Shown: positions 15,232 through 18,144 of the stretch, one piece after another
Layout of the letters: each line of letters begins with the position of its first letter
Position numbering within the stretch: position 1 is the first letter of the stretch
Assembly (NCBI GenBank): GCA_024400715.1
Contig: JAKSMH010000006.1
Coordinates: 1 to 18,144, forward strand
Source of the DNA: Bacteroidales bacterium
Lineage (GTDB): Bacteria; Bacteroidota; Bacteroidia; Bacteroidales; WCHB1-69
Length of the DNA stretch: 18,144 nt
Direction of reading: 5' to 3'
Position numbers and translations under genes: made by a program
The notes under the pieces: model-generated
The model's input: the letters and a program-made list of their open reading frames with translations, nothing else
The model's database searches: none
Told to the model about the DNA's origin: nothing

Positions 15232-17820
15232 ATGACTTCAAACGAAATTCGCACCGCATTTTTGAATTTTTTCCAATCTAAAGAGCATAAAATTGTTCCT
15301 TCCGCCCCCATGGTCATCAAAAACGACCCGACATTGATGTTTACCAATGCCGGAATGAACCAATTCAAAGACATTTTCTTGGGCAACTCACCCATCAAGA
15401 TGCCCCGTGCCGCCGATTCTCAAAAATGCCTGCGTGTTTCCGGTAAGCACAACGACCTAGAAGAAGTAGGCCGCGACACCTACCACCACACCATGTTCGA
15501 AATGCTCGGAAACTGGTCCTTTGGCGATTACTTCAAAAAAGAAGCCATTGACTACGCCTGGGAATTTCTAACTTCGGTGATGAAACTGAATCCTGAAAGA
15601 CTTTATGCCACCGTTTTCCAAGGCGATGAAAAAGACAAAACCGAAGCCGATCTCGAAGCCAAGGAATATTGGAAAGCGCACCTTCCAGAAAATAGAATCC
15701 TTTTTGGCAACAAAAAAGACAATTTCTGGGAAATGGGCGAAACTGGTCCTTGCGGTCCCTGCTCCGAAATTCACATTGACTTGCGCAATGACGATGAAAG
15801 AGCCGTCATTGACGGAGCAACCTTGGTCAACAAAGACAACCCTTTAGTCATTGAAATCTGGAACCTTGTGTTTATGCAGTACAACCGCATCAACTCGGGA
15901 GAACTGCTGCCATTGGCCCATAAACACGTGGATACCGGAATGGGCTTTGAACGTCTTTGTATGGCCGTTCAAAATAAAAAATCCAACTACGACACCGACG
16001 TATTCCAGCCACTCATTCAAAAATTGGCTCAACTGTCGCATACCCAATACGGTCAAAAAGAGGATACCGACATTGCCTTGCGCGTGATTGCCGACCACCT
16101 GCGTGCGGTAAGTTTTGCCATTGCCGACGGCCAATTGCCATCAAACAACGGCGCGGGTTACGTAATTCGTAGAATTTTGCGCCGTGCCATCCGATACGGT
16201 TTCACCTTCCTAAATATCAAGGAAGCGTTTATATACACTTTAGTTAACGACCTGGTTCAGCAGATGGGCGACCAATTCCCCGAATTGAAAGCACAGCAAA
16301 ACCTGATTGAAAAAGTGATGCACGAGGAAGAAAACTCCTTCCTCAAAACGCTGGATTCGGGTATCGCCAAATTTGAAAACTACTGCGGCAAATTAGCGGG
16401 TAGCAAAACCATCGACGGTGCTTTCGCCTTCGATCTTTTCGACACCTACGGATTTCCCATCGACTTAACCCAGTTAATGGCTTCTGAAAAAGACCTCAGC
16501 GTGGATATGGACGGATTTCAGAAAGGATTGGCTGAGCAAAAACAACGCTCAAGATCTGCTGCCGCCGTTGAAACCGAAGACTGGATTGAACTCATTCCCG
16601 ACGTTATTCAGACAGAATTTGTGGGTTACCATCAATTGGACTGCGAAGTGAGAATCGTGAAATTCAGAGGAGTTAAGAGCAAAGGCAAGCAACTCTTCCA
16701 AATTGTTTTGGACAAAACCCCATTTTACGCGGAAATGGGCGGACAAGTGGGCGATACCGGCGTTTTGGAATCCGTGAACGAGAAAATCAATATCATCAAC
16801 ACGACCAAGGAAAACAACCTCATCATCCATTCTACCAACGCCTTAGCCGACAATATGGAATGCGGTTTTATGGCCAAGGTCAACCCCGAAAAACGTTTTG
16901 CCAGCCAAAACAACCACTCCGCCACCCACCTACTCCACTATGCTCTTAGACAAGTCTTGGGAACGCACGTGGAGCAAAAAGGATCGTTGGTTTCGCCTGA
17001 CAGACTTCGTTTTGACTTCTCTCATTTCTCAAAAATGAATAAGGAAGAAATTGAAAAGGTTGAACAAATCGTCAATCAATTGATTCGAAATAACAATCCA
17101 CTACAAGAATATATTGACACCCCGATTGAAGAAGCCAAGAAGATGGGTGCGATGGCATTATTTGGAGAGAAATATGGCGATAAGGTCCGTGTCATCAAAT
17201 TTGGCGACTCCATTGAATTGTGCGGTGGTACGCACACGCCGGCCACGGGCAATATTGGCTTCTTCAAGATTATTTCGGAAGGTGCCATTGCTGCGGGCGT
17301 AAGACGTATTGAAGCCGTAACTGGAGTTCAGGCCGAGAATTTGGTTTTGGAGCAGCAGCAGTTGATAGAAGACGTGAAAACGATGCTTGGCAACACCGAC
17401 GTACTTCGTGCCATTGAGAAGATGATGCAAGAAAACGAAAAAGCCAAGAAGGAAATCGAACAATTTGAAAAGGAAAAAATCGCGGCATTTTCCAACGAAA
17501 TGAAAAATGCGATGACAGACGTCAATGGCATTCACATCATCAGTGCCATCCGCGACATGAATCCTGACAGTATGAAGCAGACAGCCTATAACCTGCGCAC
17601 CAGCACGGAAAAATTGGCCATTGTCTTTGGCACCAAAGCCAGTGACAAACCCAGTTTGATTGTGGCCTTATCCGACGACTTGGTCGCAGCTGGTTTGAAT
17701 GCGGGCGAGCTCATTCAGGGCGGGGGCGGCGGACAAGCTTCATTGGCTACTGCCGGTGGCAAGAACCCAGCCGGTTTGGAAGACGCCGTGAAGCAGCTGA
17801 TTGCGAACGTCACGAAGTAG
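15232..17820 (+). CDS. alaS: Alanyl-tRNA synthetase
   Basis: Charges tRNA-Ala with alanine and removes mischarged serine or glycine. The 862-residue length is normal. The aminoacylation domain starts TSNEIRTAFLNFFQSKEHKIVPSA and includes MFEMLGNWSFGDYF, TGPCGPCSEIHIDL, VFMQYNR, VDTGMGFERL and the long SNNGAGYVIRRILRRAIRYG helix. The editing domain has the zinc ligands His562 and His566 (HSATH) and Cys664 and His668 (CGGTH), all intact. A coiled-coil linker (about 705-745, Glu/Lys-rich) leads to the C-Ala domain with LIQGGGGGQASLATAGGKNPAG. The ATG at 15232 fits the family start. It lies 55 bases after sprA; no terminator is seen between them. A tract of 7-bp repeats starts at the base after the stop codon. 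Confidence 0.97.
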   Translation: MTSNEIRTAFLNFFQSKEHKIVPSAPMVIKNDPTLMFTNAGMNQFKDIFLGNSPIKMPRAADSQKCLRVSGKHNDLEEVGRDTYHHTMFEMLGNWSFGDYFKKEAIDYAWEFLTSVMKLNPERLYATVFQGDEKDKTEADLEAKEYWKAHLPENRILFGNKKDNFWEMGETGPCGPCSEIHIDLRNDDERAVIDGATLVNKDNPLVIEIWNLVFMQYNRINSGELLPLAHKHVDTGMGFERLCMAVQNKKSNYDTDVFQPLIQKLAQLSHTQYGQKEDTDIALRVIADHLRAVSFAIADGQLPSNNGAGYVIRRILRRAIRYGFTFLNIKEAFIYTLVNDLVQQMGDQFPELKAQQNLIEKVMHEEENSFLKTLDSGIAKFENYCGKLAGSKTIDGAFAFDLFDTYGFPIDLTQLMASEKDLSVDMDGFQKGLAEQKQRSRSAAAVETEDWIELIPDVIQTEFVGYHQLDCEVRIVKFRGVKSKGKQLFQIVLDKTPFYAEMGGQVGDTGVLESVNEKINIINTTKENNLIIHSTNALADNMECGFMAKVNPEKRFASQNNHSATHLLHYALRQVLGTHVEQKGSLVSPDRLRFDFSHFSKMNKEEIEKVEQIVNQLIRNNNPLQEYIDTPIEEAKKMGAMALFGEKYGDKVRVIKFGDSIELCGGTHTPATGNIGFFKIISEGAIAAGVRRIEAVTGVQAENLVLEQQQLIEDVKTMLGNTDVLRAIEKMMQENEKAKKEIEQFEKEKIAAFSNEMKNAMTDVNGIHIISAIRDMNPDSMKQTAYNLRTSTEKLAIVFGTKASDKPSLIVALSDDLVAAGLNAGELIQGGGGGQASLATAGGKNPAGLEDAVKQLIANVTK

Positions 17821-17960
17821 TGAACTGTGAACAGTGAGCTGTGAACTGTGAACTGGAAATTGTGAGTGGTAAGTAGTGAGCAGTGAAATGTGAAGTGTGA
17901 AGTGTGGTCTGGAAAACGGAAATTAGGAATTGCGGATTGTGGTTTGTAACCAGTTAGTTG
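17821..17960 (+). repeat. Degenerate 7-bp tandem tract, unit tgaactg
   Basis: Twenty consecutive heptamers can be laid out in one phase from the first base after the alaS stop. They begin tgaactg, tgaacag, tgagctg, tgaactg, tgaactg and drift through tgaaatg and tgaagtg (twice) to poorly matching units. Nineteen of the twenty end in G. Copies near the gene are close to consensus and those further away are worn. TGA occurs in all three forward frames within the first units. No coding or hairpin role is apparent. Confidence 0.8.
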
Positions 17961-17982
17961 AGGACAATAATATCAGATAATC

Positions 17983-18068
17983 AACCAAAAATGTGAAAAA
18001 AATTGAGTTTTGGTTAGAAATATGATTTTATTTTTAACCAAAAACATGAAATTTAAGCAGTTTTGGTT
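17983..18068 (+). repeat. Two 33-bp direct repeats, each an inverted repeat
   Basis: Units at 17983-18015 and 18036-18068 share AACCAAAAA at the left, TGAAA in the middle and AGTTTTGGTT at the right, with 25 of 33 positions identical by eye. Within each unit AACCAAAA and TTTTGGTT are perfect 8-base inverted repeats around 17 bases. A 20-base AT-rich spacer separates them. They lie just before a possible start codon at 18094, so a pair of regulator-binding sites or RNA hairpins is the natural reading. Confidence 0.75.
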
Positions 18069-18093
18069 GTGAAAGGGACTATAGAGAGCTTTA

Positions 18094-18144
18094 ATGCCTG
18101 ACATCTATTTTGAAAAGCCAATTTACCACATTGACCCGCTATCT
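18094..18144 (+). CDS. Possible 5' end of a gene cut by the window edge
   Basis: From the ATG at 18094 seventeen codons stay open to the end of the window, reading MPDIYFEKPIYHIDPLS. There is no recognisable domain in so short a piece. Support comes from the position, 25 bases after the second 33-bp repeat, and from protein-like composition. No Bacteroidota promoter box is seen just upstream. This may equally be chance. Confidence 0.3.
   Translation, partial: MPDIYFEKPIYHIDPLS

Noticed and set aside
17983..18068. CRISPR array
   Set aside because: Only two units, imperfectly matched over 33 bases, with a 20-base AT-rich spacer, and no cas genes in the window.

Overview
The window comes from a member of the Bacteroidota, most likely Bacteroidales. 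Three things support this: promoters of the phylum's own type (a TTG element about 19-20 bases upstream of TAnnTTTG), a full-length SprA translocon gene of the type IX secretion system (T9SS), and a protein ending in a type A T9SS sorting domain. Most of the window is core chromosome, and there is no phage, integrase, transposase or CRISPR array.

Layout. Bases 144-1385 encode a secreted YD-repeat protein with a T9SS C-terminal signal. Bases 1386-1801 hold no clear gene, but contain an 8-bp tandem repeat, a weak small-ORF or small-RNA candidate and a perfect 16-bp GC-rich hairpin. On the minus strand follow a small membrane protein whose 5' end runs into a tRNA terminator (1802-2194), tRNA-Val(GAC) with its own promoter and terminator (2199-2354), and a lipoprotein-type nitroreductase (2377-3024). 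A divergent Bacteroidota promoter then drives rmlB (3131-4183), followed by purA and a tiny lipoprotein. Next comes the translation cluster infC-rpmI-rplT, with infC reading from a non-canonical AUC codon and ending in a strong terminator at 7143-7172. A second unit holds ruvA and, 13 bases later, the 2454-residue sprA. alaS follows. The last 325 bases are repeats plus the possible start of another gene.

How the genes fit together. SprA is the outer-membrane channel of the T9SS, and the first gene encodes a plausible cargo of that system. infC, rpmI, rplT, the tRNA and alaS serve translation. purA serves AMP synthesis, rmlB dTDP-sugar synthesis for surface polysaccharide, and ruvA Holliday-junction processing.

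Novelty. I see no complete undescribed multi-gene system. The observations most worth following are all non-coding or boundary signals. They are a decaying 7-bp periodic tract directly after alaS, a pair of 33-bp inverted-repeat units before a possible gene at the right edge, a membrane-protein gene apparently cut at the tRNA-Val terminator, a nested hairpin before rplT, and the AUC start of infC.
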